From Cyanobacteriota bacterium (GTDB lineage: Bacteria > Cyanobacteriota > Cyanobacteriia > PCC-6307 > Cyanobiaceae): 7,323 nt of DNA. Positions 1 through 5,922 of this stretch are shown here, piece by piece (the stretch's first letter is position 1; the number at the start of each line of letters is the position of its first letter). A program made the position numbers and the translations under genes. The notes beneath the pieces were generated by a model, which ran no database searches, had not been told where the DNA came from, and was given only the letters and a program-made list of their open reading frames with translations. The DNA lies in assembly GCA_026389255.1 (NCBI GenBank), contig JAPLIF010000354.1, positions 1 through 7,323 of the forward strand, given 5' to 3'.

Positions 1-29
1 TGGCGCTCGGTGGTGAATCCTGCCGTCAT
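1..29 (-). CDS. 5' end of an unidentified gene, cut by the window edge
   Basis: On the minus strand an ATG overlaps the stop codon of the preceding ATPase gene in the classic four-base ATGA arrangement. A near-perfect Shine-Dalgarno sequence lies six bases upstream. Only nine codons are visible (MTAGFTTER), so the product cannot be identified. The tight overlap indicates translational coupling to the ATPase and membership of the hsdM operon. In type I loci the specificity gene hsdS or the endonuclease gene hsdR is often found downstream of hsdM, but nothing in nine residues supports either. Confidence 0.6.
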
Positions 30-547
30 GGTCGGCCTCCTTCGCTGAGCAGCCTCGGGGTTGGACGACCATTATCGATCGTCTGCCACTCGTTGACCAA
101 CGGGCGGTACAAGACCTCGAAGTTGCTGAGCCCAGCCTTGAAGCGCCTGGCGATGGCATCCGGAGGGATCGCATGTCCACCTTGTCGTACGCGAAGTTGA
201 ACTCGGGCCGTCGCTTGCTCCACCGATCGCAGCTGGAGAAAGATCAGCTTCACCGAGTATCCCAGGCTTTGCCAGGAGCTGATCCGATGGACATAAGCCT
301 TGCCTGAAAGCGTGGTTTCAAACGCAAAGCTGATCCCCGCGGCCCCGCAGCGATCAATCTCCTCCAACATCAGCCGCCCCGCTCGTCGAGCTGCAAGTTC
401 CGGCGCAAAAGGAGAGAGACCTACGGCAATCAGGTCAGCATTGATGAAGGTGGTGATGCCTACTTCAATAGGCAGATATTCACGGGCAAACGTGGTTTTG
501 CCGGCGCCATTGGGGCCAGCAATGATGATGATTCGTTTCTCAGCCAC
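26..547 (-). CDS. Zeta-toxin-like P-loop ATPase/kinase (COG4185-type)
   Basis: A 173-residue P-loop protein. With the GTG start at 547 the Walker A motif GPNGAGKT falls at residues 11-18, right after a hydrophobic strand. It is followed by INAD (35-38), an FETTLSG motif in the middle, and a GGHAIP segment preceding an RRF...NF helix. This order is typical of the family annotated as zeta toxin family protein or predicted ABC-type ATPase. True zeta/PezT toxins phosphorylate UDP-N-acetylglucosamine, but that activity is not established for this branch. GTG at 547 is preferred over the in-frame TTG at 559 because a G-rich stretch lies just before it; it overlaps the hsdM stop by eight bases. The gene is co-transcribed behind hsdM and coupled to the next gene by ATGA. 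No antitoxin gene is visible, although the cut-off downstream gene could be a partner. Family call is firm; function is inferred. Confidence 0.85.
   Translation of the reverse strand: MAEKRIIIIAGPNGAGKTTFAREYLPIEVGITTFINADLIAVGLSPFAPELAARRAGRLMLEEIDRCGAAGISFAFETTLSGKAYVHRISSWQSLGYSVKLIFLQLRSVEQATARVQLRVRQGGHAIPPDAIARRFKAGLSNFEVLYRPLVNEWQTIDNGRPTPRLLSEGGRP
36..42 (-). promoter_or_regulatory. Strong Shine-Dalgarno for the left-edge gene
   Basis: AAGGAGG on the minus strand, six bases before the ATG at 29, inside the last codons of the ATPase gene. It is the best ribosome binding site in the window and is the main reason to believe that a new gene starts at 29. Confidence 0.65.
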
Positions 548-1628
548 TAAACCCCCCAATCATTTCCAGGATCCGATCCGTCACCTGCTTCAGCTCGGCA
601 TCGATCACCTCCAGCGGGCGTGGTGGAGTGAACACATAAAAGTGGCGGTTGAAGGGGATCTCGTAGCCCACCTTTGTTTTCTCGTGGTCGATCCAGGCAT
701 CGCTCACGTGGGGGAGCACTTCGCGCTCGAAGTAGGTCTGCACGTCTTCTGAGAGCGGCACGTTTTCGGTGTCGCGCAGGCTGGAATCGGCCTGGGGCTG
801 GCCCTTGGCCTTGCCGCGCTGGCCCAGCACCACATCGCCCGCGTCATCGCGCAACGGGCGCTCCACGGTGATGGTGCGGTAGCCGAAGTCTTCGGTGCGG
901 AAGATGCGACTGATCGGCTTGCCGTCGTGTTCGGCCTCTTCGAAGTTGCCGAACAGACGGGTGATTTCCTCGATGTGCTCCGGGCTCAGCTCCTTGCGCT
1001 TGCTACCCAGGCTCTTGCGCATCTTTTGCCAGAAGCTGGAGGCATCGATCAGTTGCACCTTGCCCTTGCGCTCTGCGGGCTTGCGGTTGCTGAGAATCCA
1101 GATGTAGGTGCTGATGCCGGTGTTGTAAAACATATCGGTGGGCAATCCGATGATCACCTCCACCAGATCATTTTCCAGCACATAACGGCGGATTTCGCTC
1201 TCGCCCGAGCCGGCGCCGCCGGTGAACAGGGGCGAGCCATTCAGCACGATCCCGAAGCGGCTGCCGCCCTCTAGGGCCGGGCGCATCTTGCTGATCAGGT
1301 GCAGCAGAAACAGCAGCGAACCATCGCTCACCCGCGGCAGGCCAGGGCCGAAGCGCCCGGCATAGCCCAGCTGCTCGGCTTCTCTGCGGATCATCTTCTC
1401 GATCTTTTTCCAATCCACACCAAAGGGAGGATTGGAGAGCATGTAATCAAAGAACAGTCCCTGCAGGCCATCGTTGCTCAGGGTGTTGCCGAAGACGATG
1501 TTGCGAATGTCCTGCCCCTTGATCAAAAGATCCGCCTTGCAGATCGCGTAGCTCTCCGGATTGAGCTCCTGGCCGTACATCACCAACCTGGCCAGGGGGT
1601 TATGGGCCAGCAGGTGTTCCTCACCCAC
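540..1628 (-). CDS. hsdM: HsdM C-terminal fragment carrying the catalytic NPPF motif
   Basis: 362 residues if read from GTG at 1628, two bases after the stop of the N-terminal fragment. It begins inside the methyltransferase fold with [22 protein letters not shown]. The catalytic motif IV NPPFG is at residues 66-70, followed by [14 protein letters not shown] and [16 protein letters not shown], all standard for the N-6 DNA methylase domain of type I M subunits. The C-terminal part ([18 protein letters not shown]) is the helical tail that normally packs against HsdS. The GTG is only a hypothetical restart site, with no convincing ribosome binding site. Termination-reinitiation could in principle yield a second polypeptide. 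The stop overlaps the ATPase gene by eight bases. Confidence 0.85.
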   Translation of the reverse strand: MGEEHLLAHNPLARLVMYGQELNPESYAICKADLLIKGQDIRNIVFGNTLSNDGLQGLFFDYMLSNPPFGVDWKKIEKMIRREAEQLGYAGRFGPGLPRVSDGSLLFLLHLISKMRPALEGGSRFGIVLNGSPLFTGGAGSGESEIRRYVLENDLVEVIIGLPTDMFYNTGISTYIWILSNRKPAERKGKVQLIDASSFWQKMRKSLGSKRKELSPEHIEEITRLFGNFEEAEHDGKPISRIFRTEDFGYRTITVERPLRDDAGDVVLGQRGKAKGQPQADSSLRDTENVPLSEDVQTYFEREVLPHVSDAWIDHEKTKVGYEIPFNRHFYVFTPPRPLEVIDAELKQVTDRILEMIGGFSG

Positions 1629-1640
1629 GCTCAGCTGCCG
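1626..1640 (-). other. hsdM: Frameshift site in hsdM motif I
   Basis: On the minus strand the reading GGC AGC TGA GC GTG replaces the expected GGC ATG CTG AGC GTG; a single T is missing after the A at 1636. The site is not in a homopolymer run and shows no slippery heptamer of the A-AAA-AAG kind. Programmed frameshifting or phase variation by slipped repeats is therefore not suggested. Confidence 0.8.
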
Positions 1641-2647
1641 CCGGTGCCCGGGGTTGGGTCGTAGAGGGTGCGCACGATACCCGGCTTGGTGAGGGCGTCA
1701 TGGTCTTCGATGAAGATCAGATTCACCATCAGGCGGATGATTTCCCGGGGCGTGAAATGCTCCCCGGCTGTCTCGTTCGACAATTCCGCAAACTTGCGAA
1801 TCAACTCCTCGAACACTTGCCCCATCTCGGCATTGTTCACCGTGTCCGGGTGCAGATCGAACTGGGCGAAGCGCTCGCACACCATGTAGAGCAGCCCAGC
1901 CTTGTCAAGCTTGTCCACCTGCAGGTGGAACTCAAAACTCTCAAAGATGTCCCGCACTTCTGGTGTGAACGCCTGGATATAGCTCCGCAGGTTTTCGCCG
2001 ATGTTGTCCTGATCGCCCATCAGCCGCTTCATGCCCAGGGCTGAGGTGTTGCAGAAGGCCTGGCCCGCCACCCGCAGCAGGAAGGGTTCGGGATCGAGCC
2101 CCTGGCCTTCGCGCAATTCCTTTTCGGCCTGCACCGCCTGCTTGCTGGGCTCCAACACGCAGTCGAGCCGGCGCAGCACCGTGAACGGCAGGATCACCTT
2201 GCCGTAGTCGCTCTGCTTGTAGTCGCCCCGCAGCAGGTCGGCCACGCTCCAGATGAAGGCCGAGAGGTTCTGCTTGCCGCTGGGCTGGGGGCCGAGAGGC
2301 GCGGGGCCGGCGGCGGGGCGGGCAGGGGGCCTGGGGGCCGCTGAGGGGGCCGGACCCTTGGCCGCCACCAGCTTCATCGAGGCCCCCCCTGCTGCCGCCA
2401 GGGATCCATCAACACCGCCATCGGCGCCGCCATCCGCCAGGCTCACCGAACCGCCCCGCCCCCGGCCCGCCCGCAGCCGCCCCGCAGCCAGCAAGGAATC
2501 CTTCACCGCCTCGTAGGCGGCCTCCTCCCAAGCCAGCAGCTCCCGCAACCGACCATTCCCGGCCGATCCCCCCAGGGCCTGCAGGGCGCCGAGGAACTCC
2601 TCCTGCAGAGCCTCCGGATCGCTGGTGGGGCCGGGGCTGCCGGTCAT
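1631..2647 (-). CDS. hsdM: HsdM N-terminal fragment: winged-helix, linker, HsdM_N and half of motif I
   Basis: 338 residues from the ATG at 2647. Residues 13-71 form a probable winged helix-turn-helix, recognisable by SAGNGRLRE and the terminal [10 protein letters not shown], a module known from some N6 adenine methylases. Residues 72-124 are a low-complexity Ala/Gly/Pro linker. The helical HsdM_N domain follows from about 127 ([18 protein letters not shown]), including [24 protein letters not shown] sits near 295-308 and DPTPGTGG at 330-337, then one codon and TGA. An in-frame TTG at 2689 would add 14 residues, but ATG is preferred; neither has a clear Shine-Dalgarno. On its own this fragment lacks the catalytic NPPF motif and cannot be an active methyltransferase. 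Confidence 0.85.
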   Translation of the reverse strand: MTGSPGPTSDPEALQEEFLGALQALGGSAGNGRLRELLAWEEAAYEAVKDSLLAAGRLRAGRGRGGSVSLADGGADGGVDGSLAAAGGASMKLVAAKGPAPSAAPRPPARPAAGPAPLGPQPSGKQNLSAFIWSVADLLRGDYKQSDYGKVILPFTVLRRLDCVLEPSKQAVQAEKELREGQGLDPEPFLLRVAGQAFCNTSALGMKRLMGDQDNIGENLRSYIQAFTPEVRDIFESFEFHLQVDKLDKAGLLYMVCERFAQFDLHPDTVNNAEMGQVFEELIRKFAELSNETAGEHFTPREIIRLMVNLIFIEDHDALTKPGIVRTLYDPTPGTGGS

Positions 2648-2942
2648 GGCGGAGGGTTTTGGGGGGAAACGATGCAAATCGGCATTCAATCCAGGTAGGG
2701 CCTGGAATCAGGGCGCTTCGCATCGCCGCATTGTGGCAAGCCGGCGCGGCCCCAACCGGGCCATGGTCAGACCAATCAACAAAAGCAATCGATTCTGGGG
2801 GCCTGGAGCCACTTCCGTGAGTACATCTCTGGGTACAGCCCGGATATCAATGCCTTCGAGGGCCGCAAACGCAAGACAACCAATCCCTGCATCAAATCAA
2901 CGGCCAATGGGATAACATAACAGTCGTTTGTACCTGTTAGTA
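2648..2942. other. Non-genic stretch between divergent hsdM and the NTF2-like gene
   Basis: About 295 bases with no recognised gene. It must hold the promoters for the leftward hsdM operon and for the rightward NTF2-like/nuclease pair. I see no well-matched -35/-10 pair. The only passable -10-like element is TAACAT at 2913-2918, about 25 bases before the ATG at 2943. The base composition becomes more AT-rich near 2870-2945, as expected for a promoter region. No tRNA, terminator or direct repeat was found. A start-less coding-like segment inside it is listed separately. Confidence 0.5.
2699..2920 (+). pseudogene. Possible remnant of an unidentified gene (no start codon)
   Basis: An open frame of 73 codons between TAG at 2696 and TAA at 2918, with no ATG, GTG or TTG in frame. 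The part from 2801 to about 2875 reads AWSHFREYISGYSPDINAF and then a basic GRKRK. Its third codon positions are mostly G or C and its residue composition is protein-like, whereas the flanks are not. I do not recognise the family. It could be the 3' end of a gene truncated when the restriction island arrived, or simply a chance open frame. Confidence 0.25.
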
Positions 2943-3326
2943 ATGACCTCTTCCCTGCAAGAAGCCGTGGACGGCTTTTATGCGGCCTGCAACCAGTTGC
3001 TCGCGGGAGATCCCTCCAGGATGCCGGAGATCTGGTCCGACTCGGACGACATCACCCATTTGGGACCCACGGGCAAAATCCATCGTGGCCGCCAAGCGGT
3101 TATGGAACAAATGGCCAGGGAATCGGCCCAATTCAAAGGCTCCTATGCAGCCCTTGATCCCCACATCGTCGCCACAGCGGATATGGCCTATGTGGTCTGC
3201 ACCGAACGCAGTGAAGGCATGGATCTGAACGGCCAACAAATCACCGTCAATGTTCGCGCCACCACCATCTTTCGCAAGCAAGAGGGCCACTGGTTTGTCG
3301 TGCACAACCACACCGATCACCTATAG
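2943..3326 (+). CDS. NTF2-like / SnoaL-fold small protein (DUF4440-like)
   Basis: 127 residues, the usual size for a single cystatin-like alpha+beta NTF2 cone. Recognisable pieces are an N-terminal helix (LQEAVDGFYAACNQLLAGD), then WSDSDDITHLGPTGKIHRGR, which is the strand and turn after helix 2. A C-terminal strand pair follows (ITVNVRATTIFRKQEGHWFVVHNHTDHL), ending with the common GxWxxxHxHxD pattern. No signal peptide is seen, so it is probably cytoplasmic. ATG at 2943 fits the family N-terminus (MTSSLQEAV) better than the in-frame TTG at 2928. Members of this fold bind or turn over small hydrophobic ligands, but the substrate cannot be told from sequence and many are uncharacterised. The stop is one base before the nuclease start, so the two are very likely co-translated. 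Confidence 0.8.
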   Translation: MTSSLQEAVDGFYAACNQLLAGDPSRMPEIWSDSDDITHLGPTGKIHRGRQAVMEQMARESAQFKGSYAALDPHIVATADMAYVVCTERSEGMDLNGQQITVNVRATTIFRKQEGHWFVVHNHTDHL

Positions 3327-3327
3327 A

Positions 3328-3858
3328 GTGCTTGCCCTGATTACCAGCCTGGCCGCCCTGGCGACCGTGGCCTGGCTCGACCCCGCCAGGGCCGAGGCTG
3401 ACTTTCGCGCCCGGGTCGTTTCGATCGGCGATGGCGACACCCTGCGGGTGCGACGCGGCGAGCAGCTGTGGACGATTCGCCTGGCCTGCATCGATGCCCC
3501 CGAAATGGCCCAGGCGCCCTACGGCGAGAGGTCCCGAAACTACCTCCAGACGCGCTTACGCCCGGACCAGGAGGTCACCATTCACCCCTTAAGCACCGAT
3601 CGTTACGGACGCACCGTGGCCGAGGTGATTGGCGAGATCAACCTCAACCTGGCCCTCGTCGAAGACGGCGAAGCTTTTGTCTATCCCAAATACCTGGGCC
3701 AGTGCGACGCCCACGACTACCTCGAGGCCGAATACCGGGCCCGCCGCCATCGCTATGGCATCTGGCGGGTGCCCGGGGGCATCGAGCGGCCGTGGGACTT
3801 TCGCCACAACCGCCGCCAGCCGCCTCGGTCTCAGAAACTGCCCACGGGACTGATCTGA
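3328..3858 (+). CDS. Thermonuclease (staphylococcal nuclease-like), probably exported
   Basis: 176 residues from GTG at 3328, one base after the previous stop. Residues 1-24 look like a signal peptide: a hydrophobic LALITSLAALATVAWL core and an ARAEA-type cleavage region, though the charged n-region is missing with this start. In-frame upstream starts inside the previous gene (for example ATG at 3250) would add a basic residue but need a long overlap. The SNase fold begins at about 26. Calcium-site acidic residues lie in GDGDT (D35, D37), and the catalytic triad equivalents are R51, E59 (IRLACIDAPE, with D56) and R95 (TDRYGRTVAEV). ALVEDGEAFVYPKY and GIWRVPGG follow as in family members. All key residues are present, so an active Ca-dependent DNA/RNA endonuclease working outside the cytoplasm is expected. 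It may serve nutrient scavenging, but that is speculation. Confidence 0.88.
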   Translation: MLALITSLAALATVAWLDPARAEADFRARVVSIGDGDTLRVRRGEQLWTIRLACIDAPEMAQAPYGERSRNYLQTRLRPDQEVTIHPLSTDRYGRTVAEVIGEINLNLALVEDGEAFVYPKYLGQCDAHDYLEAEYRARRHRYGIWRVPGGIERPWDFRHNRRQPPRSQKLPTGLI

Positions 3859-3983
3859 GGGCCGCCGATCAGGCTGATGGAGCCGGCCTGCAGGGTATTG
3901 AACAGCTGCTGGGCCTCGTCCCAACCGCTGATCGGCCCCCACTGGGCCAGGGCCAGAAGCGCACCAACAGGGCCAACAACCAC
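3831..3983 (-). other. Coding-like alternative frame at the lnt 3' end
   Basis: In the minus-strand frame that shares GGT at 3965-3963, codons run open to TGA at 3831-3833 and read …GALLALAQWGPISGW, then DEAQQLFNTLQ, ending ISPVGSF. Third positions are overwhelmingly G or C, matching the rest of lnt, while the lnt frame over the same bases is atypical. Two explanations fit. Loss of one G at 3964-3965 (TTG GGT becoming TT GGT) may have pushed lnt out of frame, in which case lnt really ends at 3831 and overlaps the nuclease by 28 bases. Alternatively, a separate 50-residue ORF starting at GTG 3983 overlaps lnt. The first is favoured because the segment upstream of 3965 reads unnaturally in this frame. 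Confidence 0.5.
3850..3872. terminator. Weak hairpin between convergent nuclease and lnt genes
   Basis: CTGATC at 3850-3855 pairs with GATCAG at 3867-3872 across an 11-base loop that contains both annotated stop codons. There is no T-run on either side, so a bidirectional terminator is only a possibility. A six-base inverted repeat could be chance. Confidence 0.2.
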
Positions 3984-5449
3984 CCCAGTAGCAGGGGCCC
4001 AATCCCCCAGCGGTCGTAGGCGGTGAGGGACTGGCGCTGCCGCACCGTCACCGTCTGGACAGCGGGGATTCCCAGCGGCAAAGTGGCCCGCACCTGGCCC
4101 TTGGCATCCACCACCAGGCTGGGGCCCGTATTGGCCACACTCACGAGCCAGCGACCCGTCTCGATGGCCCGCAGTCGGGCCAGGGCGATGAACTGGGCCT
4201 GAAGGGCCTGGGGATAGGGATCCAGATTGGCGCTGGCCAGCAACCAGCGCGCCCCCTCGCTACTGGCCCGGGCCAGGGCCGTGCCATCGGCCAGCTCGTA
4301 GCAGATCGTCACCGCGATGGCTCCCCCCGGGCGGGTCAACAGCCGGGAAGGGGGCCCAGCGTCCAGGCCACCCACCGCCGACAGCCCACTCCAACGCACC
4401 AGCCGCGCCAACGGCACCCACTCCCCCAGGGGCACCAACCGGTGCTTATCGACGGCCCCACTGGCGTAGCGGGCCCCCACGCCGTAGCGCAGCACGCTGC
4501 TGCGCAGGCTGGATCCTTCCTGGCGGAAGCCACCCCCCAGCACTTCGGCCGTGGCGGGGCGCGGCAGGGGCTGGCCCAGGGGCAGGGCCCCCTCGGGTAA
4601 CACCAGCACGGTCGTCTCGCCACCGGCGCCGGCCCCCGCTTCTAGCCCTGTCGCCCCCGGGGCCGGCAGGCTGGCAAGGGCCTGGTCCAGCTGGCGCAGC
4701 AGACGCTGTTGGGACCCCGACTCAAATTTGTGGCGGGTGGGGATGGCGGGCTGGACCACCATCACCCTCTCGCTCGCCCCATCGACGCTCCGATCGGGGG
4801 CCAGGGCCAGGGTCCATCCGGGCCCATGGGCCAGCAGCAACACCGCCAATGGCAGTGCCAGGGCCCGGGGGCGACCCCGCAGGGCTCCCAGCTGGAAGCC
4901 CCGCCACAGACTCCAGCCGATCAACAGCTGCAAAGCCGCGATCGCCCCCGCACCGGCGAGCGCCGCCACGGCCGCCAGGGCCGGATCTCCCGGCAGGGCC
5001 GAAGCCCCCAATCCGATCCAAAACAGGGGCCCCCTGGCCAGCGCCACTTCCGCCAGCCCCCAGCCCAGGGCGGCCACCAGGGCGGTGGCAGGGCGACTGG
5101 GATCGAGGCAACGCACCAGGGACACCCAACCGGCCACCAGCAAGCCGCCCACCGCACCGCAGAAACCCCACACCCCCAGACACAACGGCAGGCTCAGGGG
5201 GGCCGGCACGCCGATCCAATCCAGGGGATGCAACCAGAGCAGCCAGCGGTGGCTGACCAGCACGGCGGCGGCGCCCCAAAGGGCTGCAGCACCAAGGGCC
5301 GTGCCGCGATGCGGAGAACCGGCCACAGCCCAGAGCAGGGCCAGGGCCGGCCACAACAGCCAGGGCCAGCCCAGGGGCGGCAGGGACACCCCAGCCAGGA
5401 CTCCGCCGGCAATGGCGGCCAGAGCCCAAAAACGCCGGTGATTGCCCAT
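3869..5449 (-). CDS. lnt: Apolipoprotein N-acyltransferase
   Basis: 526 residues in the annotated frame. Lnt transfers a fatty acyl chain from phospholipid to the amino group of the diacylated cysteine of lipoproteins in the plasma membrane, the last step of lipoprotein maturation. The N-terminal 215 residues are strongly hydrophobic and hold several membrane helices (8-42, 51-73, 84-113, 121-150, 155-183 and 196-216). The nitrilase domain follows from about 227 (ERVMVVQPAIP). Catalytic triad residues are E286 (VLPEGALPL), K335 (DKHRLVPLGEWVPL) and C383 (TICYEL, with Y384 and E385). A final helix lies at 481-500. The ATG at 5449 lacks a clear Shine-Dalgarno. The last 26 or so residues (after WPW, about 502) are Ser/Arg/Pro/Cys-rich with rare codons such as CGA, AGG, ATA and TCA. 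They appear out of frame; the natural end may be at 3831. Enzyme identity is secure, the C-terminus is not. Confidence 0.9.
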   Translation of the reverse strand: MGNHRRFWALAAIAGGVLAGVSLPPLGWPWLLWPALALLWAVAGSPHRGTALGAAALWGAAAVLVSHRWLLWLHPLDWIGVPAPLSLPLCLGVWGFCGAVGGLLVAGWVSLVRCLDPSRPATALVAALGWGLAEVALARGPLFWIGLGASALPGDPALAAVAALAGAGAIAALQLLIGWSLWRGFQLGALRGRPRALALPLAVLLLAHGPGWTLALAPDRSVDGASERVMVVQPAIPTRHKFESGSQQRLLRQLDQALASLPAPGATGLEAGAGAGGETTVLVLPEGALPLGQPLPRPATAEVLGGGFRQEGSSLRSSVLRYGVGARYASGAVDKHRLVPLGEWVPLARLVRWSGLSAVGGLDAGPPSRLLTRPGGAIAVTICYELADGTALARASSEGARWLLASANLDPYPQALQAQFIALARLRAIETGRWLVSVANTGPSLVVDAKGQVRATLPLGIPAVQTVTVRQRQSLTAYDRWGIGPLLLGWLLALLVRFWPWPSGGRSAVGTRPSSCSIPCRPAPSA

Positions 5450-5529
5450 GGCGCCGCAGCTTAAGCAGCCGCAAGCTGGCTACAGGCGCCAACCAAGGCG
5501 CCCCTATCCGTTACGAAGGACCCGCTGCC
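5450..5529. promoter_or_regulatory. Divergent intergenic region between lnt and the phasin-like gene
   Basis: Eighty bases must contain both start regions. Two small dyads are visible: CAGCTT at 5457-5462 with AAGCTG at 5473-5478, and AGGCGCC repeated at 5484-5490 and 5496-5502. The core GGCGCC of the second is itself palindromic, so the copies can also pair. Either could be an operator or an mRNA hairpin, but the arms are only six to seven bases. No convincing -35/-10 pair is seen. GAAGGA at 5515-5520 is a good Shine-Dalgarno, nine bases before the ATG at 5530. Confidence 0.35.
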
Positions 5530-5871
5530 ATGGACCAGGGCAATCTGCTGCAAATGCTCGTATTGCGGGGGCTCGGAACCACCTCCCTGGTGGGGGATCG
5601 ACTCCGCAACGTCAGCCAGGATTGGGTGCGCAGTGGCCGCCTGGACCCCAACCAGGCTTCGGCCTTGGTGGACGACGTGCTCAAGGCCCTGCGGGGTGAA
5701 ACCCCTGAGCTGGAACAGCAGGCCGAGCGGCAGCTGGAACGCAACCGCGATGTGCTGCTCCAGGACCTGGGCCTGGCTCGCCAGCGGGAGGTGGACGAAC
5801 TGCGCGGCCGCATAGACCGGCTGGAGCAGGCCCTGCGCCAGCGCCAGAATTTTAACGAAGTCCCGGATTAA
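5530..5871 (+). CDS. Phasin-family / PHA granule-associated-like coiled-coil protein
   Basis: 113 residues, mostly alpha-helical and highly charged. The N-terminus (NLLQMLVLRGLGTTSLVGDRL) is a short amphipathic segment. It is followed by a GRLDPNQASALVDDVLKALRG helix-turn and a C-terminal coiled coil from about 60 to 107 ending in VDELRGRIDRLEQAL. That last motif is the hallmark of small cyanobacterial proteins usually annotated as phasin family or polyhydroxyalkanoate granule-associated. In most of these organisms a role at granules is unproven. There is no signal peptide or membrane segment, so a soluble or surface-associated oligomer is likely. GAAGGA precedes the ATG at 5530 by nine bases. 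It is the first gene of the rightward cluster, 51 bases before the FKBP gene. Confidence 0.75.
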   Translation: MDQGNLLQMLVLRGLGTTSLVGDRLRNVSQDWVRSGRLDPNQASALVDDVLKALRGETPELEQQAERQLERNRDVLLQDLGLARQREVDELRGRIDRLEQALRQRQNFNEVPD

Positions 5872-5881
5872 GGCGGCCCCA

Positions 5882-5894
5882 GCCCCAGAGGGGC
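5882..5894 (+). terminator. Small GC hairpin after the phasin-like gene
   Basis: GCCCC at 5882-5886 pairs with GGGGC at 5890-5894 around an AGA loop, eleven bases after the stop. It sits in a longer G/C-rich block (5874-5909) that could fold several ways. It has no T-run, so it may be an mRNA end or processing structure rather than an intrinsic terminator. Confidence 0.25.
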
Positions 5895-5922
5895 GGGCCC
5901 CAGGGGGGCAGAATCGCTTCGT

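Larger units (their letters stand above)
540..2647 (-). pseudogene. hsdM: Type I restriction-modification methyltransferase hsdM, frameshifted
   Basis: Two consecutive ORFs in different frames together make one HsdM of about 700 residues. The upstream ORF stops immediately after the first part of SAM-binding motif I (DPTPGTGG). The downstream ORF picks up exactly where the family sequence continues (…SVGEEHL). Adding one T between 1636 and 1635 on the minus strand restores GGC GGC ATG CTG AGC, reading GGMLS, which is the usual continuation of the motif. The rest of both halves shows no other damage, so the lesion is recent or is a sequence error. HsdM pairs with HsdS to N6-methylate adenine at the recognition site and with HsdR to restrict foreign DNA; neither partner lies in this window. 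The two halves are described separately. Confidence 0.85.

Noticed and set aside
1626..1640. Programmed ribosomal frameshift in hsdM
   Set aside because: No slippery heptamer, downstream pseudoknot or tight Shine-Dalgarno stimulator is visible. A plain deletion explains the pattern better.
2625..2915. 96-codon plus-strand frame across the hsdM upstream region
   Set aside because: It starts inside hsdM antisense and its peptide looks unstructured. The neighbouring frame over 2801-2875 has more coding-like codons.
2911..2942. A sigma-70 promoter for the NTF2-like gene
   Set aside because: TAACAT at 2913-2918 matches four of six -10 positions, but no acceptable -35 lies at the right distance, so it is mentioned only as a weak candidate.
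3250..3327. ATG at 3250 as the nuclease start
   Set aside because: It would overlap the NTF2-like gene by 77 bases and place 26 uncharacteristic residues before the signal-peptide core. The GTG at 3328 abuts the previous stop cleanly.
4938..4945. GCGATCGC, the cyanobacterial HIP1 octamer
   Set aside because: Only one copy was noticed in a high-GC window, inside the lnt coding region. That is no enrichment and is not usable as a lineage marker.
4551..5464. Long plus-strand open frames opposite lnt
   Set aside because: They are antisense shadows of a GC-rich gene. Their translations are Gly/Pro/Arg/Gln-rich low complexity, while lnt on the other strand has clear catalytic motifs.
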